Source of the DNA: Brachymonas wangyanguii
Lineage (GTDB): Bacteria; Pseudomonadota; Gammaproteobacteria; Burkholderiales; Burkholderiaceae_C
Reading direction: 5' to 3'
Assembly: GCF_045055315.1 (NCBI RefSeq)
Contig: NZ_CP173677.1
Span: 1,178,001 to 1,242,000 of the forward strand
Length of the DNA stretch: 64,000 bases
The notes under the pieces: model-generated
Told to the model about the DNA's origin: nothing
What the model saw: only the letters and a program-made list of their open reading frames with translations
The model's database searches: none
Shown here: positions 18,064 through 29,652 of the stretch, in pieces
Layout: every line of letters begins with the position of its first letter
Position numbering within the stretch: the first letter of the stretch is position 1
Translations under genes and position numbers: made by a program

Positions 18064-18906
18064 GTGACAGACAGCGCCGATCTGTTGCAGCTGCAGGCCC
18101 CGGACGGGGCCCGTGCCACGCTGTCGCTGTTCGGTGGCCAGCTGCTGTCCTGGAGCACGCCGGATGGGCTGGAACGCTTTTACCTGAGCCCGCAAGCCGT
18201 GCGTGATGGCAGTGCCGCCATCCGCGGTGGCGTGCCGGTGTGCTGGCCGCAGTTCAACCGGCGCGGGCCGCTGCCCAAGCATGGCTTTGCCCGGCTGTCA
18301 CGCTGGCGCGTACAGTCGCAGCAGGCCGACTGTGCCGTGCTGCAGCTGGCGCTGGACGATGTGCCGGCGCAACTGTTGCATGATGCGCAAGGTCAGACCG
18401 TCTGGCACCATCCCTTTGCGCTGGAGCTGGAGGTGCAGCTGCTGCCCGGTGCGCTGGCGCTGACGCTGCAGGCGCGCAACACGGGTGATCAGCCCTTCCG
18501 CTTTACCACCGCCTTGCACAGCTATCTGGCGGTGGACGACATTGCTGCCTTGCGCATCCGCGGTGCCGATGGCCTGCGCTACTGGGATGCGGTGGCCGGT
18601 GCCGATCCGGAGTTTCTGCAGCAGCAGGGCGACATCACGTTCAGCGGCGAAACCGATCGCGTCTATCCGCGCCTGCCGCAGGTGCAGTTGATCGAGCCGG
18701 GTCGCCAGCTGTGGCTGGAACAGCCGGACAGTATGCAGCAAAGCGTGGTCTGGAATCCCGGCGCAGCCTTGTGCGCCACGCTGGCCGATCTGCCAGCTAA
18801 TGACTACCGCCATTTTGTCTGCGTCGAAGCAGCGCAGATCGATGACGAGGTGGAGCTGCAGCCGGGCGCCGTCTGGCGCGGCGGCCAGCGTCTGCGCCTG
18901 GCATGA
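18064..18906 (+). CDS. D-hexose-6-phosphate mutarotase / aldose 1-epimerase-like protein (YeaD family)
   Basis: The 280-residue product resembles YeaD-type glucose-6-phosphate 1-epimerases, which interconvert sugar-phosphate anomers. Family stretches are LSPQAVRDGSAAIRGGVPVCWPQF, KHGFARLSRW, FTTALHSYLAV and VCVEAAQ. The GTG at 18064 is taken as start because it lies five bases after hisA and begins the family alignment; an upstream in-frame ATG would overlap hisA. It overlaps the next gene by four bases, so the two appear coupled. Confidence 0.85.
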   Translation: MTDSADLLQLQAPDGARATLSLFGGQLLSWSTPDGLERFYLSPQAVRDGSAAIRGGVPVCWPQFNRRGPLPKHGFARLSRWRVQSQQADCAVLQLALDDVPAQLLHDAQGQTVWHHPFALELEVQLLPGALALTLQARNTGDQPFRFTTALHSYLAVDDIAALRIRGADGLRYWDAVAGADPEFLQQQGDITFSGETDRVYPRLPQVQLIEPGRQLWLEQPDSMQQSVVWNPGAALCATLADLPANDYRHFVCVEAAQIDDEVELQPGAVWRGGQRLRLA

Positions 18907-21482
18907 GCAGCGTGCGGCGCATGCCGTTCTGGCAGCTAGGCTGGCGCAACCTGTGGCGCGATGTGCGCTCGGGCGAGCTTGGCATGCTGGTGCTGGCGGT
19001 GCTGCTGGCGGTGGCGGCGCTGACGGCAGTCGCCTTCTTTTCAGACCGGCTGGATCGGGCGCTACAGCGTGATGCGGCGCAGCTGCTGGGCGGCGATGTG
19101 GTGGTCAGTGCCGACCATGCGATTCCGGCGGCTTTCATCGAGCAGGCCGAGGCGCTGGGCTTGCGCCATGCGCAGACCCTGACTTTCCCGACCATGGCGC
19201 GCGTAGCGCCAGAGCAGGGCATGGCGGCGCGGCTGGTATCACTCAAGGCGGTGGATCAGGGGTACCCGCTGATCGGTCAGCTGCGCGTGAGCGAGGATCC
19301 GGCCTGGCAGAACGGCATGCCGGATCACGGTCTGGCGCAAGGTCCGGCCGCCGGCGAAGCCTGGGCCGAACCGGCGCTGTTCGATGCGCTCGGCCTGCGC
19401 CCCGGCGATACGCTGATGCTGGGCGAGAGCGCCTTCCGCCTGAGCCGGGTACTGACGCTGGAGCCGGACCAGGGCAACAGCCTGGTCAGTTTTGCCCCGC
19501 GCGTGATGATTCCGATGGCTGATCTGGCGGCCACAGAACTGGTGCAGCCGGCCAGCCGGATCCGCTACCGGCTGCCGCTGGCCGGGCCGGAGGCGGCGGT
19601 ACAGGCGTATGTGCAATGGGCCGAGCTGCAGCTGAAGCAGCCGGACAGGCGCGGCATTGAGGTGCGCACACTGGACCAGGATGGCGGCAACCCGCAGTTG
19701 CAGAAGACGCTGGACCGTGCCGGCAACTTCCTGAATCTGGTGGCGCTGCTGGCAGCGTTGCTGAGTGCCGTGGCCGTGGCGCTGGCCGCGCGTGCCTTTG
19801 CCGCGCGCCATCTGGACGATTGCGCCATCTTGCGTGTGCTCGGCGTACGCCAGCGCACCATGGCGGCTGCCTATACGATGGAATTCGTGCTGCTGGGTGT
19901 GCTCGGCAGTGTGCTGGGGCTGTTGCTGGGCTATCTGGTGCACCTGGCTTTTGCCAGCCTGCTGGCCGGGCTGGTCAAGACGACCTTGCCGGCCGCTGGC
20001 TGGCAACCGCTGGCGCTCGGCCTGGGTGTGGGGTTGACCTTGTTGCTGGCCTTTGGCCTGCCGCCGGTGCTGCAGCTGGCCGGTACGCCGCCACTGCGCG
20101 TGATCCGGCGCGAGGCCGGGCAGCTCAAGCCGGCATCGCTGCTGACGGTATTGCTGGGCGTAGGCGGATTCGCGCTGCTGCTGCTGGCCAGCAGCAGCGA
20201 TCGGACGCTGGGCATGATCGCCGTGGCCGGCTTTGGCGTGGCGGTGCTGCTGTTTGCCGCACTGGGCTGGCTGGTGTTGTGGGCGCTGCGCCGCGTCCTG
20301 CATTCCGCGACCGGAGAACGCTTGCCGCGCTGGCTGGCGATGGCGCTGCGCCAGATCACGGTGCGGCCATGGCGCGCGGTGATCCAGATCAGCAGTCTGG
20401 CGTTGGGGCTGCTGTCGCTGCTGTTGCTGGTACTGGTGCGTACCGATCTGGTCGATGGCTGGCAGCAGGTGACACCGGCCGATGCGCCCAACCGTTTTGT
20501 CATCAACATCATGCCGGACCAGGCCGAGGCCTTCCGCCAGACGCTGCTGGACGGCGGCGTAACCCAGTTTGACTGGTACCCGATGGTGCGCGGCCGGCTG
20601 GTGGCCATCAATGGCCAGCCGGTCAGTCCGGACAACTTTACCGAGGACCGAGCACGTCGGCTGGTCGATCGAGAATTTAACTTGAGCTACAGCGCCGAGC
20701 CGCCGACGCACACCCCGATCGTCGCCGGCCAATGGCAGGCCGGTGCGGCCGATGGCATCAGCATGGAGCAGGGCATCATGGAAACGCTGCAGCTGCAACT
20801 GGGCGACCGGCTGCAGTTCGACATGGGGGGCGTGCTGCGCGAGGCCCGCATTAGCTCGGTACGCGAGGTGGACTGGGCTTCGATGCACGTGAACTTCTTT
20901 GCCATGTTCCCGCAGGCTTCGCTGGGCGATGAGGTGGCGGTGACCTGGATCACCGCCTACCGCAACCCGGCGCCCGTAGCGGGGCAGGCCAGCCTCGATA
21001 CACGGCTGCTGCAGACTTTTCCCAACATCACGCAGATCGACATGAGCAGCACGATCCAGCAGCTGCAACGCGTGCTGGCGCAGGTGATCCGGGCGGTGGA
21101 GCTGCTGTTCGGCTTTGGCCTGGCGGCAGGCGTGGTGGTGCTATTTGCCATGGTCGGTGCCTCACGCGAGGAGCGTGCGCGCGACATGGCGATCATGCGT
21201 GCCGTGGGGGCCAGCCGTGGCCTGCTGGCACGCATCCAGAGTACCGAGCTGATCGGTACCGGTGCACTGGCTGGCCTGCTGGCCAGCGTGGTGGCGTTGG
21301 CGCTGGCCTGGCTGCTGGCGCGGCAGGTGTTTGGTTTTGCCTGGGTGCCGATCCCGTGGATCGTGCCGGTGGGCATGCTGGCGGGGGCCGCACTGGCCTG
21401 GGCCGCCGGCTGGTGGAGCCTGCGCGGCCTGCTGTCACGGCCAGTGATGGCGACCTTGCGCAGCGTGACGCAGGAAGGATGA
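18903..21482 (+). CDS. Large FtsX-type ABC transporter permease (YbbP-like)
   Basis: The 859-residue inner-membrane protein has one N-terminal membrane segment, two central FtsX-type blocks of membrane segments (about residues 260-490), a large periplasmic domain (about 510-710), and a final FtsX block with FAMVGASREERARDMAIMRAVG. This layout matches YbbP-like permeases of the MacB/LolC class, which use mechanical transmission rather than classical substrate translocation. The usual neighbouring ATPase gene (ybbA) is absent here. It overlaps the preceding epimerase gene by four bases. Confidence 0.85.
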   Translation: MSSVRRMPFWQLGWRNLWRDVRSGELGMLVLAVLLAVAALTAVAFFSDRLDRALQRDAAQLLGGDVVVSADHAIPAAFIEQAEALGLRHAQTLTFPTMARVAPEQGMAARLVSLKAVDQGYPLIGQLRVSEDPAWQNGMPDHGLAQGPAAGEAWAEPALFDALGLRPGDTLMLGESAFRLSRVLTLEPDQGNSLVSFAPRVMIPMADLAATELVQPASRIRYRLPLAGPEAAVQAYVQWAELQLKQPDRRGIEVRTLDQDGGNPQLQKTLDRAGNFLNLVALLAALLSAVAVALAARAFAARHLDDCAILRVLGVRQRTMAAAYTMEFVLLGVLGSVLGLLLGYLVHLAFASLLAGLVKTTLPAAGWQPLALGLGVGLTLLLAFGLPPVLQLAGTPPLRVIRREAGQLKPASLLTVLLGVGGFALLLLASSSDRTLGMIAVAGFGVAVLLFAALGWLVLWALRRVLHSATGERLPRWLAMALRQITVRPWRAVIQISSLALGLLSLLLLVLVRTDLVDGWQQVTPADAPNRFVINIMPDQAEAFRQTLLDGGVTQFDWYPMVRGRLVAINGQPVSPDNFTEDRARRLVDREFNLSYSAEPPTHTPIVAGQWQAGAADGISMEQGIMETLQLQLGDRLQFDMGGVLREARISSVREVDWASMHVNFFAMFPQASLGDEVAVTWITAYRNPAPVAGQASLDTRLLQTFPNITQIDMSSTIQQLQRVLAQVIRAVELLFGFGLAAGVVVLFAMVGASREERARDMAIMRAVGASRGLLARIQSTELIGTGALAGLLASVVALALAWLLARQVFGFAWVPIPWIVPVGMLAGAALAWAAGWWSLRGLLSRPVMATLRSVTQEG

Positions 21483-21492
21483 CGACAAGGAC

Positions 21493-21894
21493 ATGACGGA
21501 ACAACAGCAGCCGGCAACGGTATTTGAATGGCTGGGCGGCGAAGCGGGCATCCAGACGCTGGTGATGCGCTTCTACGACCTGATGGACCTGGAGCCCGGC
21601 TACCGCGAACTGCGCGAGACGCATGGCCCGGACCTGGAGCGGGCGCGCCAGCACCTGTTCTGGTTCCTGTGCGGCTGGAGCGGCGGCCCGGACTATTTTG
21701 TCGAGCGCTTTGGCCATCCGCGCCTCAAGGCGCGCCATCTGCCATTCAAGATTGGTATCCGCGAGCGTGACCAGTGGGTAGCCTGCATGGACCAGGCGAT
21801 GGGCGAGGTCGGTGTGGATCTGGCGCTGCATGCGCGGCTCAACGACAGCTTTTTCCAGACCGCCGACTGGATGCGCAACCAGGCCGGCGCCTGA
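21493..21894 (+). CDS. Group 2 truncated haemoglobin
   Basis: This 133-residue haem protein fits group II truncated globins, linked to oxygen, NO or peroxide chemistry. The family core is clear: FYDLMDLEPGYRELRETHG, HLFWFLCGWSGGPDYFVERFGHPRLKARHLPFKI (with the proximal histidine), and the conserved tryptophan in RDQWVACM. The ATG is 10 bases after the permease stop and on the same strand, so it may share its transcript. The exact role here cannot be told. Confidence 0.92.
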   Translation: MTEQQQPATVFEWLGGEAGIQTLVMRFYDLMDLEPGYRELRETHGPDLERARQHLFWFLCGWSGGPDYFVERFGHPRLKARHLPFKIGIRERDQWVACMDQAMGEVGVDLALHARLNDSFFQTADWMRNQAGA

Positions 21895-21897
21895 GCC

Positions 21898-22560
21898 TCA
21901 GAGCAGGGGGTGCACGCCCGGAGCCAGCAGCACGATCAGCGCACCGGCACCACCATCATTGGGGCGTGCCTGGACAAAGGCCAGCACCTCTTTTTTCTGT
22001 ATCAGCCAGCCATAGGTCTTGTGCTTGATGATCGAGGTCTTGCCCGGTGAACCCAGGCCCTTGCCGGTGATGATGCGCACGCAACGCACCCCCTGGCGCT
22101 GGCATTCGCGGATAAACGCGCCCAGCGTTTCGCGTGCGCCGTCACGGCGCAGGCCGTGCAGGTCCAGCTGGCGCTGCACGCTCCAGTAGCCCTTGCGCAG
22201 CTTGCTCGTCACGTCCGGCCCGACACCGGGCTGGCGGTAGCTCAGCTTGTCATCGGTTTCGAGGATGCTGCTGATATCGATCTCGTCGCTGAGCGATTCC
22301 AGCAGCACCGATTGCTGGTCGCGCTCGCGCTGCAGTGGCCGCGGCAGGGCCGGTGCCGGGCGCAGGTCGATGCGTTGCTGGTGGTGTGAGGGCACGGGCG
22401 TGACCGGCCCGACGGCCTGGGCAAACAGCTGGCTCGCCGTCTGCTGGCGGTGTCGCGCTTCTGCTTCTTCCTGGACGCGGCGGCGGGCCAGCGCGCGCTG
22501 CTCTTCCAGCACCGTCTTGAGCTGCTTCAGCTCCTGCAGGGAACCCACTCCGTACTTCAT
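21898..22560 (-). CDS. Smr-domain protein
   Basis: The 220-residue protein has a charged N-terminal coiled-coil-like region (residues 10-45) and a C-terminal Smr domain from about residue 128, with the motifs LDLHGLRRDGA and ITGKGLGSPG. Smr domains occur in MutS2 and in stand-alone nucleases that act on DNA or on stalled ribosomes (SmrB type). It is convergent with the haemoglobin gene (3 bases between them) and lies downstream of the Hsp15 gene on the same strand. Confidence 0.88.
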   Translation of the reverse strand: MKYGVGSLQELKQLKTVLEEQRALARRRVQEEAEARHRQQTASQLFAQAVGPVTPVPSHHQQRIDLRPAPALPRPLQRERDQQSVLLESLSDEIDISSILETDDKLSYRQPGVGPDVTSKLRKGYWSVQRQLDLHGLRRDGARETLGAFIRECQRQGVRCVRIITGKGLGSPGKTSIIKHKTYGWLIQKKEVLAFVQARPNDGGAGALIVLLAPGVHPLL

Positions 22561-22578
22561 GATGGGGAGAGTATCGCA

Positions 22579-23031
22579 TCAGCCGTCCAGGCTGGCACTC
22601 CAGCGCTTGCCCCAACCGGATGCGGCATCCGGGTTTTCACGCGCCTGCTGCAGCTGGCGGCGGTCGCGCTTGGTCGGGCGGCCATGCTGGATCGCATGCG
22701 CCGGCTCGGCGGCATAGTGTCGCTGTTCGGCCAACGTGGCGCGCAGCGCGATGCTGTCGGGGGTTTCCTCGTACAGCTGCTGGGCCACCGGAGCCGGGCC
22801 ACGGCGTGGCGACAAGCCTTGCACGATCACGGTGCGTGTGCTGTAACCCTGGCGCACGCTGATCTGGTCGCCGACCTTGATATCGCGTGCCGGCTTGCAG
22901 TCCTGATCGTTGACGCGTACGCGGCCCTTGTGGATCTCGTCTACGGCCAGGGCACGCGTCTTGTAGAAGCGGGCGGCCCAGAGCCACTTGTCGATGCGCA
23001 TGCGTTCAGTATTCAGGGAGGTATCGGCCAT
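22579..23031 (-). CDS. hslR: S4-domain RNA-binding heat-shock protein Hsp15-like
   Basis: The 150-residue product has an N-terminal S4 domain, MRIDKWLWAARFYKTRALA followed by GRVRVNDQDCKPARDIKVGD, matching Hsp15, which binds 50S subunits carrying stalled nascent chains. The basic tail (RPTKRDRRQLQ) is also typical. The start at MADTSLNTERMRID is preferred; the shorter MRIDKW start is possible. It stands 18 bases upstream of the Smr gene, an interesting pairing because both families have been linked to stalled ribosomes. Confidence 0.88.
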   Translation of the reverse strand: MADTSLNTERMRIDKWLWAARFYKTRALAVDEIHKGRVRVNDQDCKPARDIKVGDQISVRQGYSTRTVIVQGLSPRRGPAPVAQQLYEETPDSIALRATLAEQRHYAAEPAHAIQHGRPTKRDRRQLQQARENPDAASGWGKRWSASLDG

Positions 23032-23168
23032 GGTGTGCAATTGTCGAGTCCATCCGCGGTACAGCTTACCGAAAAAACGTGTCCGTGACGGGAAAAGCCG
23101 GCCAGGCACGGAAAGCTTGCGGGATTCCACTACCATGGGGGCATCGTCGCCAAAACCAAGAACTGCCC

Positions 23169-24251
23169 ATGACCGACACCACGCCCCAGCCCGAGGACAT
23201 CCGCCGCATCAACCTGGCACTGCAGGGAGGCGGCTCGCACGGCGCCTTCACCTGGGGTGTGCTGGACCGCCTGCTGGAAGACGAGCGCCTGCAGTTTGAC
23301 GGCATCAGCGGAGCCAGTGCCGGCGCGGTGAACGCAGTGGCGGTAGCGCATGGTCTGGCGGTCGGGCATCGTGATGGTGTTGATGGCCGTCGCCATGCAC
23401 GCGACAAGCTCGGCAGCATCTGGCGCAGCGTGATGGCGACTGGTGCCGTCAATGCCATCAGCGGCAATTTGGGCAATGTGCTGCCGTTCTGGTCACTGCT
23501 GCCCGATCCGGGCCGCATGCTGGGCAATGCGCTGATGCAGTTCACCTCGCCCTACAGCATGAACCCGCTGGACCTGAATCCGCTGCGGGCGCTGCTGAGC
23601 CGCGAGATCGATTTCGAGGCGATCCGCGCCCATCGCAACGGCCCCAAGCTGTTCATTTCGGCCACCGAAGTCAGCTCCGGCAAGGCCGAGGTGTTCACCA
23701 AGCGCGAACTGTCGCTGAATGCGGTGGTGGCCTCGACCTGCCTGCCGCAGGTCTACCAGGCGGTCACGGTGGACGAGCGCACCTACTGGGATGGCGGCTA
23801 TGTCGCCAACCCGCCGATCACGCCGCTGATTGCCCAATGCCGCTCGGCCGACATCCTGCTGGTGCAGATCAGCCCGTTGACGCGTGAGGGCGTGCCCACC
23901 ACGCCGACCGCCATCATGGACCGCATCAACGAGATCACCTTCAATACCAATCTGCTGGCGCAGATGCAAATGGTGGGCTTCATCAACCGCCTGATCGACG
24001 AAGGCAAGCTGCAGGAGCCCGAATACAAGAAGGTGCTGGTGCATCGTATTGACGGCGGCGACACCATGCGGGAGCTGGGCTCCTACTCGCAGGGCTCCAC
24101 CGATACCGTGATGATGGAGCGGCTGTTTGACCTGGGGCGCGAACAGGCATCAGCCTGGTTGAAGAAACACTTTGGCGCGCTCGGCGTCAAGAGCAGCATC
24201 AATATCCGGCGCGACTACAAGGACGACAACGCCCTCACCATGCGCTGCTGA
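23169..24251 (+). CDS. Patatin-like phospholipase
   Basis: The 360-residue hydrolase has the patatin oxyanion hole LALQGGGSHGAF near residue 17 and nucleophile motif GASAG (in ISGASAGAVNAV). The catalytic aspartate is in the D-G-G motif of YWDGGYVANPP. It should act as a lipid acyl hydrolase. The ATG at 23169 is chosen because the domain starts shortly after it. The target lipid is unknown; there is no signal peptide. Confidence 0.9.
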   Translation: MTDTTPQPEDIRRINLALQGGGSHGAFTWGVLDRLLEDERLQFDGISGASAGAVNAVAVAHGLAVGHRDGVDGRRHARDKLGSIWRSVMATGAVNAISGNLGNVLPFWSLLPDPGRMLGNALMQFTSPYSMNPLDLNPLRALLSREIDFEAIRAHRNGPKLFISATEVSSGKAEVFTKRELSLNAVVASTCLPQVYQAVTVDERTYWDGGYVANPPITPLIAQCRSADILLVQISPLTREGVPTTPTAIMDRINEITFNTNLLAQMQMVGFINRLIDEGKLQEPEYKKVLVHRIDGGDTMRELGSYSQGSTDTVMMERLFDLGREQASAWLKKHFGALGVKSSINIRRDYKDDNALTMRC

Positions 24252-24282
24252 TGCCGCAGCGCAGGGCAGGGCGGCGGCCGGG

Positions 24283-25140
24283 CTACAGGTCGGGCTGCTC
24301 CAGCGCCAGTTCCTGCAGGATGGTGGTGGCGATTTCCTCGATCGACTTGGTGGTAGTCGACAGCCAGCGCACGCCAGTGCGGCGCATCATCGCTTCGGCG
24401 GCGGCGACTTCAGCACGGCAGTTGGCCAAGTCGGCATAGCGCGAATTGGGGCGGCGCTCGTTGCGGATCTCGCTCAGGCGCTCGGGCTGGATCGTCAGGC
24501 CGAACAGCTTGCTCTTGAACGGTTGCAGTGCCGGCGGCAGTTGCATGCGCTCGAAGTCTTCCGGGATCAGCGGGTAGTTGGCGACCTTCAGGCCATGCTG
24601 CATGGCCAGATAGAGCGAGGTCGGCGTCTTGCCGCTGCGACTGACCCCGATCAGGATCACATCTGCCTGTGACAGGTCACGACTCGTCTGGCCGTCGTCG
24701 TGCATCAGGCTGTAGTTGATGGCGTCGATGCGCGCGCGGTAGGTATCGCTCTTGCTGACATCGGAGAAGCGGCCGACACGGTGGTGCGACTTGGCGCCGA
24801 GTTCGGCTTCCAGCGGGTTGATGAACATGGAGAACATGTCCATCACCATGGCGTTGCAGGTGCTGTTGATGCGCTCGACGATCTCGCTGTTGACCAAGGT
24901 CATGAAGACGATCGGGCGCACGCCGTCTTTTTCGGTCACGGCATTGATCTGCGCGATCACGCGGTCGGCCTTTTCCAGCGTGTCGATGAAGGGGACACGC
25001 GTCTGGCGTGCCGGCACGTCGAACTGGGCCATGATGGCGCGGCCAAAGGTTTCGGCGGTGATCGCGGTGCCGTCGGAGAGATAGACCACGGTGCGATGCG
25101 GCTTGGTGTCGTGCTGGGCGGAGAGGGGCATGATGGTCAC
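24283..25140 (-). CDS. ppsR: Phosphoenolpyruvate synthase regulatory protein (kinase/pyrophosphorylase)
   Basis: The 285-residue DUF299 protein controls PEP synthase by ADP-dependent phosphorylation and phosphate-dependent dephosphorylation. Family motifs include VVYLSDGTAITAETFGRA near residue 18 and the P-loop-like ILIGVSRSGKTPTSLYLA near 162, and the core ends with the conserved RRPNSRYA region. The start could be the first ATG or one three codons on. ppsA, normally divergent from this gene, is not adjacent here; a hypothetical gene and clpB are instead. Confidence 0.92.
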   Translation of the reverse strand: MTIMPLSAQHDTKPHRTVVYLSDGTAITAETFGRAIMAQFDVPARQTRVPFIDTLEKADRVIAQINAVTEKDGVRPIVFMTLVNSEIVERINSTCNAMVMDMFSMFINPLEAELGAKSHHRVGRFSDVSKSDTYRARIDAINYSLMHDDGQTSRDLSQADVILIGVSRSGKTPTSLYLAMQHGLKVANYPLIPEDFERMQLPPALQPFKSKLFGLTIQPERLSEIRNERRPNSRYADLANCRAEVAAAEAMMRRTGVRWLSTTTKSIEEIATTILQELALEQPDL

Positions 25141-25153
25141 GGCGGGTTGGAAA

Positions 25154-25750
25154 TCAGTTCAGGTACTTGGGGCGTTCCAGGGTATCGAGCGGGTTGCTGT
25201 CGCTGGCAGGCTTGCTGCCGTCCGCGCTGGCGGGTGCAGACGGATCCGGCACATCCCAGCCGGAGCGGCCAAGGGCGGCATCCAGCATGGACATGCAGGC
25301 GTGCAGGGTTTTTTCATCCAGCTCGATGGCCCACTGGCGTGCCTGCTTGCTGTCGTCGGGCTTTTCCTGCAAGGAGATCTTCAGGCGCTTCTGCTTGGGC
25401 AGGGGCTGCATCTGCACGGTATGCACCAGCAGCGGATCGTCGCTGGAGGTGGTGGCGGCGAAGGGCTTGCTGAAATCGGCTTTCTGTCGCACTTCCTCGC
25501 GTTTCAGGTCAGACAGCATCTGCCGCGTGCCCATGTCGGCCAAGGCCACGCTGGAGGCGCCGGTGCCGTGCGCGGCCTGCATTTTCGAGACGTGATCGGT
25601 CACGACCTCGTTCAGGCGCGGCCACAGGCCGAGGCAGAGCCGGCGCGTCAGCCAGGCCGATTGCTCACCGGCATCGTCGGTGAAATTCACGCGCCACAGG
25701 ATGCGATCCTGCAGGGCGTCGTAGAGGATGCTGATCTGGTGGACATTCAT
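25154..25750 (-). CDS. Conserved hypothetical protein
   Basis: I do not recognise a named family. The 198-residue protein starts MNVHQISILYDALQDRILWRVNF and has a mixed charged core, with a possible low-complexity Ser/Ala/Asp/Pro tail from about residue 170. No signal peptide or membrane segment is seen. An in-frame ATG seven codons upstream (25771) is an alternative start. It precedes ppsR on the same strand by 13 bases, so the two probably share a transcript. Confidence 0.7.
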   Translation of the reverse strand: MNVHQISILYDALQDRILWRVNFTDDAGEQSAWLTRRLCLGLWPRLNEVVTDHVSKMQAAHGTGASSVALADMGTRQMLSDLKREEVRQKADFSKPFAATTSSDDPLLVHTVQMQPLPKQKRLKISLQEKPDDSKQARQWAIELDEKTLHACMSMLDAALGRSGWDVPDPSAPASADGSKPASDSNPLDTLERPKYLN

Positions 25751-25819
25751 GGGCAACACAACAGGATCCATCGAAGATAGGCACAGTGTAACCTTGCGTG
25801 AGCGTTGGCCACGCGCGAC

Positions 25820-25847
25820 CTTGAAACCGGGCGAATCATACGTATAT
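25820..25847 (+). promoter_or_regulatory. Candidate heat-shock (sigma-32-type) promoter of clpB
   Basis: CTTGAAA at 25820-25826, identical to the sigma-32 -35 core, is followed after 14 bases by CGTATAT at 25841-25847, a weaker match to the -10 element. It lies about 30 bases before clpB, the gene expected to be under heat-shock control. Confidence 0.6.
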
Positions 25848-25875
25848 GGTAGGCATTGAAGGAGGATACTTTCCT

Positions 25876-28485
<2,610 letters not shown>

Positions 28486-28527
28486 AGCTGCGCTGCCCCG
28501 TGAGGGGCGGCTGTGCCCCGGAAAGCA

Positions 28528-28556
28528 GAAAGCCGACTCGACGAGTCGGCTTTCTT
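28528..28556. terminator. Bidirectional terminator between clpB and SWIB genes
   Basis: A long near-perfect palindrome (gaaagccgactcg and its complement) with T-rich flanks on both strands lies between the convergent clpB and SWIB genes. Confidence 0.85.
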
Positions 28557-28574
28557 GCGTGGGCAGACTGAAGA

Positions 28575-28853
28575 TTACTTCAGGTGCTTGCCGATCAGGC
28601 CGGCCATTTCAAACATGGTGACCTGCTTCTTGCCGAACACCTTGGCCAGCTTGTCATCTGCGTTGATGTTGCGCTTGTTGGCGGGATCCTGCAGGTTGTT
28701 GGCCTTGATGTAGTCCCACAGTTTCTTGATCACTTCGGTACGGGGCAGGGGATCCTTGCCCACCACGGCAGCCAGTTCGGCGCTCGGGGTCAGCGGCTTC
28801 ATGAAAGCGGCGTTGGGGGTGCGTTTCTTGGGAGCTTCAGATTTGGTTGCCAT
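28575..28853 (-). CDS. SWIB/MDM2-domain protein
   Basis: The 92-residue protein is almost wholly a SWIB domain: FMKPLTPSAELAAVVG, PLPRTEVIKKLWDYIKANNLQDP, and NINADDKLAKVFGKKQVTMFEM. SWIB domains are best known in eukaryotic chromatin remodellers, but free-standing bacterial forms occur in chlamydiae and in Betaproteobacteria. The basic N-terminus suggests nucleic-acid binding. Its bacterial role is unknown. Confidence 0.93.
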   Translation of the reverse strand: MATKSEAPKKRTPNAAFMKPLTPSAELAAVVGKDPLPRTEVIKKLWDYIKANNLQDPANKRNINADDKLAKVFGKKQVTMFEMAGLIGKHLK

Positions 28854-29101
28854 GTGTTGTGTTTCCTTGCGATAGGGGTGTCAGGATGGGTGCTGAACCC
28901 TGCCTGGGCGACTACCCTGCGCATGCCGTCAGGGGAGATGCCTGATTTATAGCAGTTTTTTGCCCCTTGGCACCAGCTGTCAAGACAAGGAGTGGCGATT
29001 GCGGTCGTATTTGGCATGTCTGCACCCTGCCACAGGCCGTTATCATGGCGGGATTGGCAGCCTGCAGCAGGTTGCATGAACCAGCATGTCCGGAGATCCC
29101 G

Positions 29102-29605
29102 ATGAGCGAGAGCAAGCCTTTTTCTACCTGTGACCAATGTGATCCGCACCGTGATGGCGCGCCGGCCGGCTTTGCCGCGCTGCCGCCGGTGTTCCGTGAC
29201 TTTGGTGGAGTGACGCGTTTCAGCGGCCAGGTGGTGACGGTGAAATGCCATGAAGACAATACCAGCGTGCGTGCCACGCTGGAAACGCCCGGCGCGGGCA
29301 GGGTACTGGTGGTCGCCGGTGGCGGCTCTCTGCGCACGGCGCTGGTGGGCGGCAATATCGGCGTGCTGGCTGAAAAGAACGGCTGGGCCGGTGTAGTGGT
29401 GGATGGCTGTGTGCGTGACGTGGAAGAGCTGGCGCAGTGCCAGGTCGGCATCCGTGCGCTGGGCAGCATGCCGATGCCACCGCGCAAGAACCACGTCGGC
29501 CTGGTGGATGTGCCGGTGCAGGTGCAGGGCGTGACGGTGCGCCCGGGCGTCTGGCTGTATGCGGATGCGGACGGCATCGTGATCAGTGATGTGGCCCTGG
29601 ACTGA
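29102..29605 (+). CDS. rraA: RraA-family protein (RNase E regulator / HMG aldolase-like)
   Basis: The 167-residue product matches RraA-like proteins. The family patterns CDQCD, LVVAGGGSLRTALVGGNIG, VVVDGCVRDVEEL and GVTVRPGVWLYADADG are clear; G-x-R-D residues in the central segment are metal-binding in aldolase relatives. RraA of enterobacteria inhibits RNase E, while others act as 4-hydroxy-4-methyl-2-oxoglutarate aldolases, and sequence alone cannot decide here. The ATG at 29102 follows a cggaga purine stretch. Confidence 0.87.
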   Translation: MSESKPFSTCDQCDPHRDGAPAGFAALPPVFRDFGGVTRFSGQVVTVKCHEDNTSVRATLETPGAGRVLVVAGGGSLRTALVGGNIGVLAEKNGWAGVVVDGCVRDVEELAQCQVGIRALGSMPMPPRKNHVGLVDVPVQVQGVTVRPGVWLYADADGIVISDVALD

Positions 29606-29626
29606 TTTGTCTGTTATTTGCCAACG

Positions 29627-29652
29627 AGCCAGCTTCCGCAGCTGGCTTTTTT
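29627..29652 (+). terminator. Terminator after rraA
   Basis: An 8 bp stem (agccagct / agctggct) with a five-base loop is followed by a T run. It lies 20 bases after the rraA stop. Confidence 0.85.
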
